The notes below the pieces were generated by a model. It was given only the letters and a program-made list of their open reading frames with translations. It was not told the DNA's origin and did not search any database. A program made the position numbers and the translations under genes. This document shows, piece by piece, positions 27,618-36,940 of a DNA stretch of 60,154 nt. The stretch comes from Oscillospiraceae bacterium (GTDB taxonomy: Bacteria; Bacillota; Clostridia; UBA1381; UBA9506). Position 1 is the first letter of the stretch. Each line of letters opens with the position of its first letter. Location of the stretch: assembly GCA_015068555.1 (NCBI GenBank), contig SVKI01000007.1:1-60154 (forward strand), read 5' to 3'.

Positions 27618-28156
27618 AAGAACAATATAGAAAAATGATTGGACAAATTATGCATAATAAGTGGTTGATTATCATAGTTATGGTAGGGATGTGTCTGATG
27701 CTGTTGCCCGATTTTTTTGCCGCCGGAGATAAAGAAGAAACAAAGGTAAAACAGAGCGGAATACATCAAAATGAAGCGTATACCAAACAGTTAAAAACTG
27801 AGTTGGAAGCAATTTTATCTGAGGTACAGGGCGTGAGCCATGTCCGGGCTATGATTACCTTGTCAGACAGCGGAGAAACCTATTACGCGCAAAATGAAAG
27901 CGACGATTCCCGCAACAAAACCGATGGTGGCTTGTTAGAAAAGAATCAGCAATCAAGCGGTAGTCTGGCTCTGAAGAATGACGCCGGGGGCGGACAATCT
28001 CCTGTGGAAATGAAGTGGGTTATGCCGCGTATATCAGGTGTTTTGGTTATCGCTAAAGGCGTTCAGAATCCCTCTGTTCGCATGCAGGTTGTGAGTGCAG
28101 TTTGCGCGGTTTTAGACGTTCCGAAACATAGGGTAGAGGTTTTGGAACGGGGATAA
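27602..28156 (+). CDS. spoIIIAG: Stage III sporulation protein SpoIIIAG
   Basis: 184 residues. One membrane helix (WLIIIVMVGMCLMLLP), then a domain that in Bacillus forms a large ring in the intermembrane space: YTKQLKTELEAILSEVQGVSHVRAMITL and RISGVLVIAKGVQNPSVRMQVVSAV. It overlaps the spoIIIAF end by 16 nt; GAGGAGG gives its ribosome site. Confidence 0.94.
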   Translation: MYSIVKEQYRKMIGQIMHNKWLIIIVMVGMCLMLLPDFFAAGDKEETKVKQSGIHQNEAYTKQLKTELEAILSEVQGVSHVRAMITLSDSGETYYAQNESDDSRNKTDGGLLEKNQQSSGSLALKNDAGGGQSPVEMKWVMPRISGVLVIAKGVQNPSVRMQVVSAVCAVLDVPKHRVEVLERG

Positions 28157-28178
28157 CATGAATAAGGAGGAGATCAAC

Positions 28179-28802
28179 ATGATAAAACAATGGAAAATGA
28201 ACCGAGTATCAAAAAGTGGAGAGGTTAAGAAAAGCAGGATGCTGGTTTTGCGAAAGAAACAGATAACGGTTACAGTTCTGCTGATTCTGGTTGGTGCAGC
28301 AGGGTATCTGAACTGGAATTTTCAGCAAAGGGTCATTGATCCGGAAGTAGCAGAGGTCTACAATGAGGTAACCAAAAAAATAGGGGAAGCGCAAATGGTA
28401 AGCGCGGATGTACAAAAAGAAGATGCATCATTACAGGAGGAAAAGATGGATTATAACGCCTATTTTGTACAGGCAAAATTAGAGCGCGACACAAAACGCA
28501 GTGAATCCATTGATATGCTTCGCTCGTTGCTTGAAACGCAGACGACAGATAAAGAAGCTAAAAAACAGGCAGAAGAAGAACTCTACCGTCTGGTACACTA
28601 CACCGAGCAGGAGACGGCGGTTGAGAATCTTGTAAAGGCAAAAGGCTTCAGCGATGCTATCGTGTTTATGGGCGAAAATTTGGTCAGCATCGCTGTTAAA
28701 AGTAACGGACTCAATGAAATTGACGCAGCTGTTCTGCAGGATGCAGTCATGAGCACGACAGGCTATAGTGCTGATAAAATTAAAATTGTTGAGGTTGAAT
28801 GA
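28179..28802 (+). CDS. spoIIIAH: Stage III sporulation protein SpoIIIAH
   Basis: 207 residues. One membrane helix (ITVTVLLILVGAAGYLNW), a helical linker, and a C-terminal YscJ/FliF-like domain that interlocks with forespore SpoIIQ (or a replacement). I chose ATG 28179, with AAGGAGGAG upstream, over ATG 28158. Last gene of the operon; the stop is just before an inverted-repeat element. Confidence 0.93.
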   Translation: MIKQWKMNRVSKSGEVKKSRMLVLRKKQITVTVLLILVGAAGYLNWNFQQRVIDPEVAEVYNEVTKKIGEAQMVSADVQKEDASLQEEKMDYNAYFVQAKLERDTKRSESIDMLRSLLETQTTDKEAKKQAEEELYRLVHYTEQETAVENLVKAKGFSDAIVFMGENLVSIAVKSNGLNEIDAAVLQDAVMSTTGYSADKIKIVEVE

Positions 28803-28935
28803 TTTCTGAAATAATATAAGGCGCTATGACAACAGTCATAGCGCCTCAGACTGTCGAAAAAGGCAGGTCTACCGCAAGAAGTATAAGAAAAAAACAAAAA
28901 TGGAACTAACAAAAAAATAATTCGTTTTTAGTCAT

Positions 28936-28980
28936 AACAGAGCGGTTTCTGTCGAGGAAACCGCTCTGTTTCTTGCTTTT
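28936..28980 (+). terminator. Strong hairpin terminator after spoIIIAH
   Basis: AACAGAGCGGTTTC (28936-28949) pairs exactly with GAAACCGCTCTGTT (28957-28970), 7-nt loop, then TCTTGCTTTT. Confidence 0.7.
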
Positions 28981-29059
28981 AACGAACACAAACTCTACCG
29001 TACCATTGTACGCCGACGCATTTTTGTTCGTCAAATATACCTACCTTTTTCAAACTCTA

Positions 29060-29091
29060 CTCAGCGTGTCGAGGTTTCTCGACACGCTGAG
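29060..29091. terminator. Perfect 14-bp hairpin in the convergent gap
   Basis: CTCAGCGTGTCGAG (29060-29073) / CTCGACACGCTGAG (29078-29091), loop GTTT. Directly abuts the right-end hairpin of the element (29091-29116), which on the plus strand runs into TTATATTATTTTTT. Confidence 0.5.
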
Positions 29092-29121
29092 GCGCTATGG
29101 CAACAGTCATAGCGCCTTATA

Positions 29122-30921
29122 TTATTTTTTATAATTAAAATCTGGAATCTGATGCCAGCGATGGCGGAGATAGTGGGCGGCAAGTTTGGGTCGTCTGTCT
29201 CGCGTGAAAATACCTTTTTTGTTTCCGTCAACGCGCATGGTGCCTTGAACGGTTGCAAAATCTGCAAAATTCCATACCTGTTCACCAATAAAAAAGTCGT
29301 AACAGTCAGCGACGGAGTGAACCATCTTGTAAAAGGCCATCTGGTATTCTTCGCTGAACATGGATGGTGTTATTGTGTGCAATCCGGCTACTGTATCGGC
29401 ACCGTATTCAGTAAACATTAAAGGTTTGCCGAGCTTTTGCCAATAATCAAGCTCAACCTGAAGAGAATCGCCTGCTGCCTTTAAATCACCGCCGTATACA
29501 TACCAGCCATAATAGCGGTTTAAACAAATCACATCGGTGATGGGAAGGGTTTTATCCTTGGTATAATCGTTTTGAACACCCACGATGGTCACCGGCCTGT
29601 TTTGTGGGTCACAGGCGTGTGCCAGTTCGTAAAGAGGCTTGAAGTAGTTAAGAGCGCTGTCGGGATAAGTGGTGGTATCTGACTCGTTGGCAATCGACCA
29701 CATAACCACGCAGGCATGGTTTTTATCACGCTGAATCATCTGCTCAATTACTTCTTTGTGATGCTCTGCTACGCGCAGTTCTTTATACGTGTCTTTAGGT
29801 GTTCCGCCGGCGGCAGCGCCAAAGTTTAAATTCACGCCGACGGCGGGTGTTTCATCAATCACAACAATACCTTCGCGGTCGCAAAGCCGCATCATCTCTT
29901 CTGAATAAGGATAGTGGCTGGTGCGGAAGGAGTTCGCGCCTATCCAATGCATCAGGCCCAGGTCTTTTACGTTAAGTGTTTCATTGAGTCCGCGACCGTG
30001 GAAGGGTGCGTCCTCGTGCTTGCCAAACCCCTTAAAATAAAAGGGCTTTCCATTGATTAAAAACTGTGTGCCCTGAACGCAAACGGTTCGAACGCCGAAC
30101 GGTTCTTTATACTGATCCTGCCCGAAATGTACCTCGGCGGTGTATAAATAAGCAGATAGCGGTTCCCATAAGGTTACATTCTGAATGGTAAAAGAGCCTT
30201 TATGCCCTTTTGCATTTGCAACAATTTCTCCATTTTCATCCCGAACACAAAGGGAAACCTCACCTTCGCCGACAGTTTCAACACAATAGGATACGCAGGC
30301 GTCATTACCGGAAACAGTGGGCACTAAGGTGATATCACGGATATATTGGTGAGGTGTTGTATAGATTTTTACGGGCCTGTTAATGCCGCTGTAGTTAAAG
30401 AAATCGAAATTGGGATAATTCTGTTTTTTAGGTGTTACGCCCGGCATATCGGGGATAAGGCCTGTTAACATGTTTCCGCCTTGCTCGCTGCCGACGGGCA
30501 GGGTGGAGTAATCTATTTTGTTGTCAACGGCCACGGTAAGCAGGTTGTCACCCGGAGAAACATATTCCGTTATTTCAGCCTCAAAAGGCAGAAATCCTCC
30601 TCTGTGTGTCGTGATTAAGGTGCCGTTTATATATACCTTTGCGTGGTGGGTCACAGCCCCAAACCGAAGCACAATGCGTTCGGAAAAAAGAAGAGCCGGC
30701 AACGAGAGCGTGCGTTGATACAGCACCCAACCATAGTGGTCGCGAAAGGCTTCGCCGGGGTATTGGTCATTATAAGAGGCCGGAACTGAGATGGGTAACG
30801 GCTGTTCGAGAGGTTTGCCCATCAGGTTGTCGTCAGGCGCATCTTCGTCTGCCAGGCGAATGTTCCAGATGCCTGATAAGTCAATCAAAGTGCGGGATTC
30901 GGTAGACTGAGGATAGAGCAT
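29122..30921 (-). CDS. uidA: Beta-glucuronidase, GH2
   Basis: 599 residues. Sugar-binding jelly roll, immunoglobulin-like and TIM-barrel domains in order. The acid/base Glu is in SIANES (E413) and the nucleophile in TEYGAD (E505), near the E. coli E413/E504. The N-x-K motif that grips the glucuronate carboxylate is present as NKK (567-569), which separates glucuronidases from GH2 galactosidases. The loop between VGVNL and RDKNH is a few residues shorter than in E. coli. No signal peptide: cytoplasmic. It follows a GPH symporter by 51 nt, so imported glucuronides are probably split here. AAAGGAG is before the ATG. Confidence 0.93.
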   Translation of the reverse strand: MLYPQSTESRTLIDLSGIWNIRLADEDAPDDNLMGKPLEQPLPISVPASYNDQYPGEAFRDHYGWVLYQRTLSLPALLFSERIVLRFGAVTHHAKVYINGTLITTHRGGFLPFEAEITEYVSPGDNLLTVAVDNKIDYSTLPVGSEQGGNMLTGLIPDMPGVTPKKQNYPNFDFFNYSGINRPVKIYTTPHQYIRDITLVPTVSGNDACVSYCVETVGEGEVSLCVRDENGEIVANAKGHKGSFTIQNVTLWEPLSAYLYTAEVHFGQDQYKEPFGVRTVCVQGTQFLINGKPFYFKGFGKHEDAPFHGRGLNETLNVKDLGLMHWIGANSFRTSHYPYSEEMMRLCDREGIVVIDETPAVGVNLNFGAAAGGTPKDTYKELRVAEHHKEVIEQMIQRDKNHACVVMWSIANESDTTTYPDSALNYFKPLYELAHACDPQNRPVTIVGVQNDYTKDKTLPITDVICLNRYYGWYVYGGDLKAAGDSLQVELDYWQKLGKPLMFTEYGADTVAGLHTITPSMFSEEYQMAFYKMVHSVADCYDFFIGEQVWNFADFATVQGTMRVDGNKKGIFTRDRRPKLAAHYLRHRWHQIPDFNYKK

Positions 30922-30972
30922 AGGAAAGCTCCTTTCTATAAAATTAGATTGTTTAACATGTAAAACTACGGT

Positions 30973-32349
30973 TTAATCAGGAGAATCACCTTTGAGAATG
31001 GCTTGATTCCGGTTCACCATTTCACGTGTAAGCGGATAGGCAAACAGTAAAATAATAGCAACCAGGAAATAGCAAATAGCGGGTACAAGGGTTGAAACGC
31101 TATAAATGCGCTCTGTAACCTCGGTGCTTTGCACGATGTTTTCGGTTGATGACACATATCCAACCAAGGACAGTGCGTAGCCGCCTAAACCGCCTGCTAA
31201 GGCCTGGCCGATTTTGCGGGCGAAGGAATAAAAGGCATAAATGGTACCGTCTTCACGGGCGCCTGTACGCACTTCCTGATAGTCGATTACATCAGTGATA
31301 AATGCCCAAATCAAAAGGTTAAATAAACCGGAGCCTAAATTGCCTAAAAACAGTAATGCACAAAAAATCCAGGGATTACGAATGCGCCACAGGTAGAGAA
31401 GGAAAAAGACGATTGCCGAAGAAAAAACGGCAATGACGGAAGCCTCTTTTTTCCCAATTTTTTCTGTTATTTTGGTTGCAAAAGGCGCTAACACAAGCGT
31501 ACACGCCGTTTGCAATAATCCGGCGACACTCATAGCCTCTCTGCTTTTGAAATAATCCATAAATAAAAACATGTTCATAGAAGAAGAAAGCAGTAGGGAG
31601 AGTAACAGTACAATTGCGGCGGCAATGATGGATACAAGAGCCCTGTTTTTGGCGATACCTCGTAGGGCGGTGATAAGGTTTGTCTTTTTGCGCTCGTTAT
31701 GCACAGCGATTCGCTCGGTTGTATAAAAATAGCAAAGGCCATAGCAAAGCAGCGCCAAAACCGCAAAACAAACGGCAATGGGTAAAAAACGTTCTCCCAT
31801 TAAAATTTGATTGCCGTTTGCATCGTATGTGTAAATCATTAAGGGAACGCCGGAGCCAATGAGGACACCGCTGATAGCGGCACCAATAGAACGAAAGGTG
31901 GAAAGGGAGGTGCGTCCGATGGGGTCATCAGTTATGGCAGAAGCCATGGAGCCATAGGGAATGTTAATGGAGGTATAAAATACGCTACCCCAAAGCAGGT
32001 AGGTTACATAGATATAAACCAGTTTAAGTCCGTAAGATAACCCTGACGCTGCAGGGATAAACATAAGTACCCCGGCAACAACAACGGGGAGTGCCATGCG
32101 ACGGATCCAAGGTCTGAATCGACCATCGCGAGCCGGTTTTGCGGCATCTACAATGCGTCCCATTGTTACGTCTGTGATGGCATCAACGAATCTGGCAACT
32201 AAAAAAAGAGTCCCCACTGTTTCACCCGGGATGCCCAGTACTTTTGTATAAAAAACCATGAGAAACGAACTGACAAAAATAAAGAAAAAATCATTTCCTA
32301 TATCACCGAACATATATCCGATTTTATCTCGTAAACCAAACTTTCGCAT
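30973..32349 (-). CDS. GPH-family glucuronide:cation symporter
   Basis: 458 residues, about 12 membrane spans. N-terminus LRDKIGYMFGDIGNDFFF and the helix with VDAITDVTMGRIVD are signatures of the glycoside-pentoside-hexuronide symporters (MFS). The E. coli counterpart UidB imports glucuronides. Adjacency to uidA on the same strand supports that substrate, though members also carry other glycosides. AAAAGGAG precedes the ATG. Confidence 0.88.
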   Translation of the reverse strand: MRKFGLRDKIGYMFGDIGNDFFFIFVSSFLMVFYTKVLGIPGETVGTLFLVARFVDAITDVTMGRIVDAAKPARDGRFRPWIRRMALPVVVAGVLMFIPAASGLSYGLKLVYIYVTYLLWGSVFYTSINIPYGSMASAITDDPIGRTSLSTFRSIGAAISGVLIGSGVPLMIYTYDANGNQILMGERFLPIAVCFAVLALLCYGLCYFYTTERIAVHNERKKTNLITALRGIAKNRALVSIIAAAIVLLLSLLLSSSMNMFLFMDYFKSREAMSVAGLLQTACTLVLAPFATKITEKIGKKEASVIAVFSSAIVFFLLYLWRIRNPWIFCALLFLGNLGSGLFNLLIWAFITDVIDYQEVRTGAREDGTIYAFYSFARKIGQALAGGLGGYALSLVGYVSSTENIVQSTEVTERIYSVSTLVPAICYFLVAIILLFAYPLTREMVNRNQAILKGDSPD

Positions 32350-32453
32350 GTTAACAACTCCTTTTGTTTTAGTATGCCCCGTAAGTGGCTAATTATCATA
32401 AAAAAATGTTTTTACAGGATGTTTTTTGCAAAGCTCAAGAGAAAACTCCATAT

Positions 32454-32476
32454 AATTTGTTTAATTTAAACGAATT
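32454..32476. promoter_or_regulatory. Palindromic operator candidate in the divergent gap
   Basis: A 23-bp palindrome centred at 32465: arms AATTTGTTTAA and TTAAACGAATT pair with one mismatch. It lies between the divergent symporter-uidA and kdgK units, 22 nt upstream of the kdgK -35. The shape suits a dimeric regulator (LacI or GntR type), none of which is encoded alongside. Apart from this and the promoter at 32499 the gap holds no gene. Confidence 0.55.
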
Positions 32477-32498
32477 TAAAAGTTTTATGCATCATTTC

Positions 32499-32527
32499 TT
32501 GACCAAAGGAAAATCTTGTGATACAAT
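32499..32527 (+). promoter_or_regulatory. kdgK promoter
   Basis: TTGACC (32499-32504), 17-nt spacer, TACAAT (32522-32527). A second TATAAT lies near 32550 without a good -35. The leader is about 140 nt. Confidence 0.75.
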
Positions 32528-32673
32528 ATATTTTGTAGTTTTTTGTGCTATAATATTATAAACTCTTCCGCTCAGGAAAAAGTCGGGAAGGAAGATATTA
32601 TGCACTGTTACAATACGAAGAAGAAGATTAAAAATTAATAAAAAAGCCAAGTGAAAAATGAGGAGGATTTATT

Positions 32674-33696
32674 ATGGCAAAGGTTGTAACTTTTGGTGAA
32701 ATTATGTTAAGATTACAAACTTATAATCATCAGAGAATCATGCAAGCAACAGGCTTTGATGCTACCTTTGGTGGCGGTGAAGCAAATGTGGCCGCTTCTT
32801 TGGCTGTTTACGGTCATGAGGCACACTATGTAACCAAGCTGCCTGATAACCTGGTGGGAAACTGGTGTATTGCCGAACTTAGAAAATACGGTTTGGAAAC
32901 CAAAAACATTGCTCGTGGTGGCGAACGTCTGGGAATTTATTTTGTAGAAAAGGGTGCAGCACAGCGTGCCTCAACAGTTACCTACGACCGTGCACATTCT
33001 TCCATTGCTACAGCAGAAGCAAAGGATTTTGATTGGGAAAAGATTTTTGACGGCGCAGAATGGTTTCACTTCACCGGTATTACACCGGCTCTTTCCGATG
33101 CTGCTGCAGACCGCTGCTTAGAAGCATTGAAAGCCGCTAAAAAGTTAGGTCTCACTGTTAGCTGCGATTTAAACTTCAGAAAAAAATTGTGGACAAGCGA
33201 AAAGGCCGGTCAGGTTATGAGTGGCTTGATGGAATATGTTGATGTTTGTATTGCAAACGAAGAGGATGCAGAAAAGGTATTTGGCATTCGTGCATCTGAA
33301 ACAGACATCACATCCGGTGAGCTCTCTGATGCAGGCTACCGTGATGTTGCAAAGCAGCTGGCTGAGAAGTTTGGCTTTACGCACGTGGCAATTACTCTGC
33401 GTGAAAGCATCTCTGCCTCTGTTAATAACTGGTCCGCTATGTTATATGACGGTAAAGATTTCTACAAATCTAAAAAATATCACATTAATATTGTTGACAG
33501 AATGGGCGGAGGCGACTCTTTTGGCGGCGGTCTGATTCATGCTATGCTGGATAACTACAGCATGCAGGATTGTATCGAATTTGCCGTGGCAGCATCATGC
33601 TTAAAACACAGCATTCATGGTGACTTTAATATTGTGAGCACGCAGGAAGTTTTGAGCCTTATGAAGGGCGACGGTTCCGGCCGCGTGCAGAGATAA
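32674..33696 (+). CDS. kdgK: PfkB-family 2-keto-3-deoxygluconate kinase
   Basis: 340 residues. PfkB fold: N-terminal TFGEIMLRL and substrate Gly-Gly motif FGGGEANVAASLAVYG, C-terminal anion hole DRMGGGDSFGGGLIHAM with the catalytic Asp. KDG kinase turns 2-keto-3-deoxygluconate into KDPG, the end of hexuronate breakdown. Divergence from the glucuronidase unit supports this over other sugar kinases, although sequence alone would also allow a general PfkB sugar kinase. Genes for uxaC, uxuA and eda are not in the window. GAGGAGG is before the ATG. Confidence 0.85.
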   Translation: MAKVVTFGEIMLRLQTYNHQRIMQATGFDATFGGGEANVAASLAVYGHEAHYVTKLPDNLVGNWCIAELRKYGLETKNIARGGERLGIYFVEKGAAQRASTVTYDRAHSSIATAEAKDFDWEKIFDGAEWFHFTGITPALSDAAADRCLEALKAAKKLGLTVSCDLNFRKKLWTSEKAGQVMSGLMEYVDVCIANEEDAEKVFGIRASETDITSGELSDAGYRDVAKQLAEKFGFTHVAITLRESISASVNNWSAMLYDGKDFYKSKKYHINIVDRMGGGDSFGGGLIHAMLDNYSMQDCIEFAVAASCLKHSIHGDFNIVSTQEVLSLMKGDGSGRVQR

Positions 33697-33703
33697 TATC
33701 ATA

Positions 33704-33737
33704 AACGCGGCTGACATAGTCAGCCGCGTTGGGTTTT
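33704..33737 (+). terminator. Terminator after kdgK
   Basis: AACGCGGCTGAC (33704-33715) / GTCAGCCGCGTT (33719-33730), perfect 12-bp stem, loop ATA, followed by GGGTTTT. Confidence 0.75.
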
Positions 33738-33787
33738 AACCAGCCTAAAATGGAAAGATTGAATTTGCCGAACAGGGAGAGTACAGT

Positions 33788-35236
33788 ATGAATAAAAACT
33801 ATGATATTGTGATTGATGAAAAACTGAAAGAAGAATGTGGAGTTTTCGGTTTTTACGATAATGATGGATTTGATGTAGCAAGACTAACGTATTACGGTCT
33901 TTATGGGCTGCAACACAGAGGTCAGGAAAGCGCCGGTATTGCGGTTAACGATGACGGCGAATTTCATTGCCATAAGGATGTAGGTTTGGTTCCTGATGTG
34001 TTTAATGATGATATTTTGAAAAAATTGCCGGGCACCATTTCAGTTGGTCACGTGCGTGACACAACGAAGGGCGGTAACATCAGAGAAAACGCACAGCCCT
34101 TGGTTTACAAATATGTAAAGGGTACTCTTGCTCTGGCCCACAATGGCAACTTAATCAATTCCGGCGAATTGCGTGATGAATTTCAAAAAAACGGTGCTAT
34201 CTTTCATACAACCTTAGACAGCGAAGTGATGATGTACAAGATAGCGCAGGAGCGCATTATAACACATTCCGTTGAGCGGGCTTTGCTGAATATGATGGAT
34301 TATATGCAGGGAGCATACTCCATTGTTATGATGAGTCCCCGTAAATTGCTGGGCGCAAGAGACCCTCACGGTCTTCGTCCGCTGTCGATTGGTAAACTCG
34401 AAAACTCGTATGTTCTGTCTTCTGAAAGCTGCGTGTTTGACAATATCGGTGCTGAATATATCCGTGACGTTGAGCCGGGTGAGGTGGTTTGGATTGATAA
34501 GGAAGGCTTGCATTCCATTCGCCATGAAAAAGCTCTCGATAAAGCAAAAATCTGCGTTTTTGAATATGTGTATAACGCAAGACCTGACAGTTTTATGCAC
34601 GGCGCCAGTGTATACGATGTAAGAAAGGCGATGGGTCATGAACTGGCAAAAGAGTTCCCGGTGGATGCCGATTTGGTTTTTGGCGTGCCTGATTCCGGCC
34701 TGTGTGCTGCAATTGGCTATGCCGAAGAATCCGGCCTTCCTTACGGCAAAGGATTTATTAAGAATAAATATATAGGCCGAACCTTTATCTTGCCTACGCA
34801 GGCGCAACGAGAGGCGGCTGTGAACATTAAGCTGAATGTATTAAAGAACAGTGTGCGCGGTAAGCGTGTTGTTATGGTGGACGACTCCATCGTGCGTGGT
34901 ACAACCTGTGCCAATATCATAAAGGCGCTTAAAGAAGCGGGTGCAAAAGAAGTACATATGCGCGTCAGCTCACCACCGTTTTTGTGGCCGTGCTACTTTG
35001 GTACCGATATTCCTTCCCGCGATTGTTTGATGGCTGTTAAATACAGCGTAGAAGAAATCAGGCAAAAAATCGGAGCCGATAGTTTGGGATTTTTGAGTTT
35101 AAATGGCCTGAAAGAGGCAACTAAGTCGCTGAACTGTGATTATTGCCAGGCTTGTTTTTCCGGAGAGTATCCCATGGAGGTACCCCTGGTTGTAGATAGA
35201 AAAGAATTTGAGCATACTAAGGAGGGCAAAAAATGA
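33788..35236 (+). CDS. purF: Amidophosphoribosyltransferase
   Basis: 482 residues, first committed step of purine synthesis (PRPP plus glutamine to phosphoribosylamine). A 16-residue propeptide precedes the catalytic C17 (EECGVFGFY), and Cys residues at CVFDNIG, RDCLMAV and CDYCQAC fit the Fe-S-containing Bacillus type. The PRPP loop is [13 protein letters not shown]. First of a tightly packed purF-purM-purN-purH-purD run. No purine riboswitch is visible in the short gap upstream. Confidence 0.97.
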   Translation: MNKNYDIVIDEKLKEECGVFGFYDNDGFDVARLTYYGLYGLQHRGQESAGIAVNDDGEFHCHKDVGLVPDVFNDDILKKLPGTISVGHVRDTTKGGNIRENAQPLVYKYVKGTLALAHNGNLINSGELRDEFQKNGAIFHTTLDSEVMMYKIAQERIITHSVERALLNMMDYMQGAYSIVMMSPRKLLGARDPHGLRPLSIGKLENSYVLSSESCVFDNIGAEYIRDVEPGEVVWIDKEGLHSIRHEKALDKAKICVFEYVYNARPDSFMHGASVYDVRKAMGHELAKEFPVDADLVFGVPDSGLCAAIGYAEESGLPYGKGFIKNKYIGRTFILPTQAQREAAVNIKLNVLKNSVRGKRVVMVDDSIVRGTTCANIIKALKEAGAKEVHMRVSSPPFLWPCYFGTDIPSRDCLMAVKYSVEEIRQKIGADSLGFLSLNGLKEATKSLNCDYCQACFSGEYPMEVPLVVDRKEFEHTKEGKK

Positions 35237-36267
35237 GTACAGCCTATAAAGCAGCCGGCGTTGACGTTGAGGCCGGTTACGAAGCGGTTAAACTGATGAA
35301 AGAACATGTGAATAAAACCTTTACCCCCGGTGTTTTAAGCGGTCTGGGTGGTTTTGGTGGTTTGTTTGAACTGGGTACGGGTATGAAAAATCCGGTTTTA
35401 GTATCCGGAACCGACGGTGTCGGCACCAAACTGCGTTTGGCATTTTTGATGGATAAGCATGATACCATTGGCCAGGACTGTGTGGCAATGTGTGCCAATG
35501 ATATCGCATGTTCCGGCGCAAAACCTCTGTTTTTCCTTGATTACCTTGCAGTGGGTAAGAATGTTCCGACACGTATTGCAGAAATCGTAAAGGGTGTAGC
35601 AGACGGATGTTTGCAAGCAGGTGCTGCTTTAATCGGCGGCGAAACCGCTGAAATGCCCGGTTTTTACGAAGTGGATGAATACGATTTGGCAGGTTTCTGC
35701 GTAGGTGTTGTAGACAAGGATAAAATCGTAGACGGCACCAAAGCAAAGATTGGCGATGTGCTGGTGGGTATCGGTTCATCCGGTGTACATAGTAACGGTT
35801 ATTCTCTGGTTCGTAAGATATTTAATCTGGATGCTGCTGATGCAAAAGAGCGCCTGATGCAGGTACCCTGCGGATTAGATAAATCCTTGGGCGAAACGTT
35901 GCTGATGCCCACCAAAATTTATGTAAAGGCGCTGCTTTCTGTGATTGAAAACTTCGGCATTAACGCCGTTTCTCACATCACCGGCGGTGGCTTTTATGAA
36001 AATATTCCGCGCATGTTGCCGGAAGGCTTAACCGCTTATGTTACAAAAGATTCCTTTGATAAGCCTGCTATCTTTAGCTTAATGGCAGAAACTGCCAACT
36101 TGACAGAAAGAGACTTATATAACACCTTTAACATGGGTATCGGTCTGGTGGTTGCAGTTGATAAGGAAAAGGCAGACGGCGTCGTGAGTCACCTTAAGGC
36201 TATGGGTGAATCAGCTTATATCATCGGCGAAATTAAAGAGGGCAGCGAGGGCGTAGTTCTCTGCTAA
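35233..36267 (+). CDS. purM: AIR synthetase
   Basis: 344 residues. Phosphoribosylformylglycinamidine cyclo-ligase, making AIR using ATP. Motifs [24 protein letters not shown] and [15 protein letters not shown] are typical. Start overlaps the purF stop by 4 nt (ATGA), with AAGGAGG upstream. Confidence 0.97.
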   Translation: MSTAYKAAGVDVEAGYEAVKLMKEHVNKTFTPGVLSGLGGFGGLFELGTGMKNPVLVSGTDGVGTKLRLAFLMDKHDTIGQDCVAMCANDIACSGAKPLFFLDYLAVGKNVPTRIAEIVKGVADGCLQAGAALIGGETAEMPGFYEVDEYDLAGFCVGVVDKDKIVDGTKAKIGDVLVGIGSSGVHSNGYSLVRKIFNLDAADAKERLMQVPCGLDKSLGETLLMPTKIYVKALLSVIENFGINAVSHITGGGFYENIPRMLPEGLTAYVTKDSFDKPAIFSLMAETANLTERDLYNTFNMGIGLVVAVDKEKADGVVSHLKAMGESAYIIGEIKEGSEGVVLC

Positions 36268-36286
36268 ATGTGAAAGGAAGAGCAAA

Positions 36287-36916
36287 TTGAAGAAAAGAAT
36301 CGGTGTTTTAGTTTCCGGTGGCGGAACCAATTTGCAGGCGTTGTTGGATGCAGAAAAAGCCGGCATATTAAAAAGCGGCACAATTGCTTTGGTTGTATCC
36401 AGTAAAGCCGGAGCTTATGCTATGAAACGGGCAGAGGAAGCCGGCGTTGAAGCCATCTGTGTGGACAGAAAAACCTTTGGCAGCCGGGAAGTGTATGAAG
36501 AAACTTTATTGCAGGAATTGCACAATCGTGATATTGATGTTTTGGTGCTAGCTGGCTTTATGCTTGTTTTAAGTGACAGCTTTACCCGCGCTTATGAAGA
36601 CAGAATCATCAATGTGCATCCTTCCTTGATTCCTGCCTTTTGCGGAGATGGTTTTTATGGCTTACATGTTCACGAACGCGCTCTGGCGTATGGGGTTAAG
36701 GTGACAGGTGCCACAGTACATTTTGTAAATGAAATTACAGATGGCGGCGCCATCATCATGCAAAAGGCTGTTGACATTTTAGAAGGCGACACGCCGGAAG
36801 TTCTGCAAAAGCGTGTGATGGAACAAGCAGAGCATATTATCCTGCCGCAAGCAACAGAGCTTTTGTGTGCAGATAAATTAAAGCGCGACGGAAGACGGGT
36901 TACTATTTTACAATAA
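36287..36916 (+). CDS. purN: GAR formyltransferase
   Basis: 209 residues. It transfers formyl from 10-formyl-THF to GAR. GVLVSGGGTNLQALLDA at the start and active-site NVHPSLIPAF plus TGATVHFVNEITDGG (catalytic Asp) are present. The start is TTG 36287, with AAAGGAAG upstream. Confidence 0.95.
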   Translation: MKKRIGVLVSGGGTNLQALLDAEKAGILKSGTIALVVSSKAGAYAMKRAEEAGVEAICVDRKTFGSREVYEETLLQELHNRDIDVLVLAGFMLVLSDSFTRAYEDRIINVHPSLIPAFCGDGFYGLHVHERALAYGVKVTGATVHFVNEITDGGAIIMQKAVDILEGDTPEVLQKRVMEQAEHIILPQATELLCADKLKRDGRRVTILQ

Positions 36917-36940
36917 AAATATTGAAGGGATGGATTATAC

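Larger units (their letters stand above)
28810..29126. repeat. Inverted-repeat element between convergent genes
   Basis: Positions 28810-28849 and 29087-29126 are reverse complements over 40 nt, differing only in a 6-nt loop. Each end itself folds: GGCGCTATGAC (28820-28830) with GTCATAGCGCC (28835-28845), and the equivalent at 29091-29116. Inside lie two more perfect 14-bp hairpins (28936-28970 and 29060-29091). No ORF. It covers nearly the whole 319-bp gap between spoIIIAH and uidA and has the look of a non-autonomous MITE, or of a composite bidirectional terminator. Confidence 0.7.

Noticed and set aside
33738-33787. Purine riboswitch upstream of purF
   Set aside because: Only 50 nt lie between the kdgK terminator and purF, too short for the aptamer and no core motif is seen.
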